A stretch of DNA of 64,000 nt from Siniperca chuatsi (taxonomy: Eukaryota > Chordata > Actinopteri > Centrarchiformes > Sinipercidae), in contig NC_058062.1 in assembly GCF_020085105.1 (NCBI RefSeq), positions 3,374,945 through 3,438,944 of the forward strand. The letters run 5' to 3'. A program made the translations under genes and the position numbers. This document shows positions 62,144 through 64,000 of this stretch, in pieces. The notes beneath the pieces were generated by a model. That model did no database searches, had not been told where the DNA came from, and saw only the letters and a list, made by a program, of their open reading frames with translations. Position 1 is the first letter of the stretch, and each line of letters begins with the position of its first letter.

Positions 62144-63472
62144 GGTCGCGCTGGGTGAGACGGACAGGTGGAAGTCGTCTGAAGGTTTGACAGGAGTGAG
62201 AGCAACTCTCCCCAGAAGAGTGCTTTCCTTTCTTCTGGATCATTCTTTTTCACTCTCAGCACGCCTTCCATTTCTTTCATAGCAGCAAGACTGGTATCCA
62301 ACCACCACAACGGGTTGTGCTGCTCATGAACAGCAGCTGATAGCCCCACAGTCCGTCTTCATTCCTCTGCAGGGCTGACTTGTTTTGCACCTTTCATGTT
62401 ATTAATGTGACACATCAACCCATTGTCTGTAACCTGTGTGACAGATTTATGCGCATGTATTTCGTAATCAGCTGCCATTGAGTTTTTGTTTACACAGCGA
62501 TAAGCCTGCTCTAATTAATTGAGGCCCTGATCTTTTTGTTTGGCTAATGAAACCAAAGTGATTCGGGGCTGCATCGGTGTGTTGCATCTTTTATCAGGTT
62601 ATTCAAAGCTTCCTCTTGACTTCACTCCCACTGAGTTCAGTGATTTACCCCAGGAAATATATTTACCCTTTATATTTAGCTTCGGAGCAGCTCTGCAGGG
62701 TGGATACACTGTATTCAAGCGATCCCTAAATATTTAACAATCCACAATTCATGCATCACTGCAATAATGACACCTATTGTGAAGTGACTGTCATAGAGGA
62801 AATGCACGTAATGGAAACTTGTTTGACCAGTCATGCTGCCAATATTTGTTTCTGCTCTGCGGCTTGGACTTAACTGTCCTGCCTACCAGAGCAGGTGTAC
62901 ACAGCAGAGATGAATTATGTTTTATTAACTTTGTCATGAGTTTGATTAAAGTGCATTAGACTGTCAGTCATGCTAACTCTGTATTTGTTAGAAGCCGTTT
63001 CAGTTGTTAGAAATGAAATCCTGGCAGAGCTGTGACATTTGCATAAGATGCGACTCCAATCTATGGATCAGTCTCAGAGGCTACTGTTCCCAAAATGTGA
63101 TTAACAGAGACACTGCAGACATCTTAGTAGATATGCAGAATGTTACACGGGGCCCCGAGTCACACATGATCCTCTGTTGAAGATTTTCAGGTTTGTTTAA
63201 CCAACACCACACCACCGAGACAAACCAGTCTGACCAGTGATTATGTTGCTGTGACAGCAATTCAAAGAGCAAACATGACTTGACGTTACTCCGCCTGGTA
63301 GCAGCTACAATGTGTATAAAATATGTTACTGTATTTGGAACATGTACCAAAGCATTTGTGAAAAAGTTAATAAAGCTGAAATGATGGAGGACTATCAACG
63401 GAGGAACATTTCCTTTTGTTGGATGGACGCTAGCCTTTCTGAGAAGGCAAACTGTAGTTAGAGCTCAGAGCT
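62144..63472. other. Intergenic, nothing assigned
   Basis: It probably includes the 5' UTR and promoter of the TMEM238-like gene just right of 62,143. No other gene was recognised; open frames here are short or shadows. Confidence 0.4.
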
Positions 63473-63682
63473 TTGGCTTTGCAGGCCTACGTGAACAGAG
63501 CCATGGCCACCTTTGAGGACACTGAGGTCATCTATTCTGTATTCCAGTATTTTGTAGATTCAATATATAATCACACTTTTGTTGCCCTCTTTGGTCATCT
63601 GGATGAGAAATCTTTGAAACAGTATTTTGACCTTGATGTTTGGAAAGAAAATGGACATAAAATACTAACTACAGTTAAATAA
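63473..63682 (+). CDS. Unassigned ORF, possible terminal exon
   Basis: A frame of up to 69 residues (63,473-63,682) ends in TAA, which overlaps AATAAA-type hexamers that could serve for polyadenylation. An acceptor-like TTTGCAG precedes GCCTACGTGAACAG at 63,485, so the first codons may be intronic. The peptide (TFEDTEVIYSVFQYFVDSIY, then ALFGHLDEKSL) is not low-complexity, but I recognise no family. It may be chance, a transposon relic, or the last exon of a gene. Confidence 0.15.
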   Translation: MALQAYVNRAMATFEDTEVIYSVFQYFVDSIYNHTFVALFGHLDEKSLKQYFDLDVWKENGHKILTTVK

Positions 63683-64000
63683 AATAAAATACAAAAAATA
63701 ATCTCCTACGAAGTTTCTTGGACAGAATTATGTAATTTGGTAGTAATTAAAAGGGAAAATAGGAATTTCCTCAACTGCTCCATTAGGTAAATATTAATTT
63801 ATTAGTATTTTGTTAATGGAAACTTAATTATTCTTATATGTTGAATTGTATTCTTGCCTGTAGATCAATTTCACATTTTTGCATATTCAGCTGACCTTCT
63901 GCGCACTGTCTAAAAGACTCTCACACTGTCAGTTTATTGGAATTGATTAATCGAGAGTGCACCAAGTGAACACTCTCTCCATATATATAGTACCAAATTC
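63683..64000. other. AT-rich end of window
   Basis: AT-rich DNA with no recognised feature. Confidence 0.5.

Overview
The window is a piece of a vertebrate nuclear genome, almost certainly a ray-finned (acanthomorph-type teleost) fish. It has short coding exons with GT-AG introns, CpG-rich first exons, AT-rich intergenic DNA and long (CA)n microsatellites. It also carries many repeats typical of teleosts: Tc1/mariner, PIF/Harbinger, L2-like LINE pieces and several small elements with terminal inverted repeats. No bacterial, phage or plasmid features are present.

Layout: (1) 1-2,460 holds the first two coding exons of hlf (hepatic leukemia factor, a PAR-bZIP transcription factor) on the minus strand, with a CpG-rich first exon and promoter. 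The bZIP-coding exons lie beyond the left edge. (2) 2,460 to about 41,600 is a gene-poor interval of about 39 kb. It contains transposon relics (LINE reverse-transcriptase fragment, two oppositely oriented Tc1 pieces, a decayed Harbinger element with remains of both of its genes, foldback and MITE-like elements) and AT-rich stretches that look like candidate conserved non-coding DNA. (3) About 41,600-57,240 is the complete foxk2 gene on the minus strand. Nine coding exons join without a frame break into a 611-residue protein with an N-terminal FHA domain and a central forkhead domain; its introns are rich in one dispersed teleost repeat family. (4) 57,240-64,000 has more repeats, including a LINE tail nested inside an older repeat, and a short intact ORF for a two-pass membrane protein of the TMEM238/TMEM238L type on the minus strand.

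The three genes are on the same strand but are independent eukaryotic genes, not an operon. Hlf and Foxk2 are nuclear transcription factors and the TMEM238-like product is a small membrane protein. I saw no convincing undescribed gene system. The best leads are a 67-base near-perfect hairpin at about 18.8 kb, nested and inverted transposon structures, a palindromic CRE upstream of hlf (plus a second that may be repeat-borne), a non-canonical foxk2 splice donor, and candidate regulatory islands between hlf and foxk2. Family names for repeats rest on recognition of sequence style, not on a database search.
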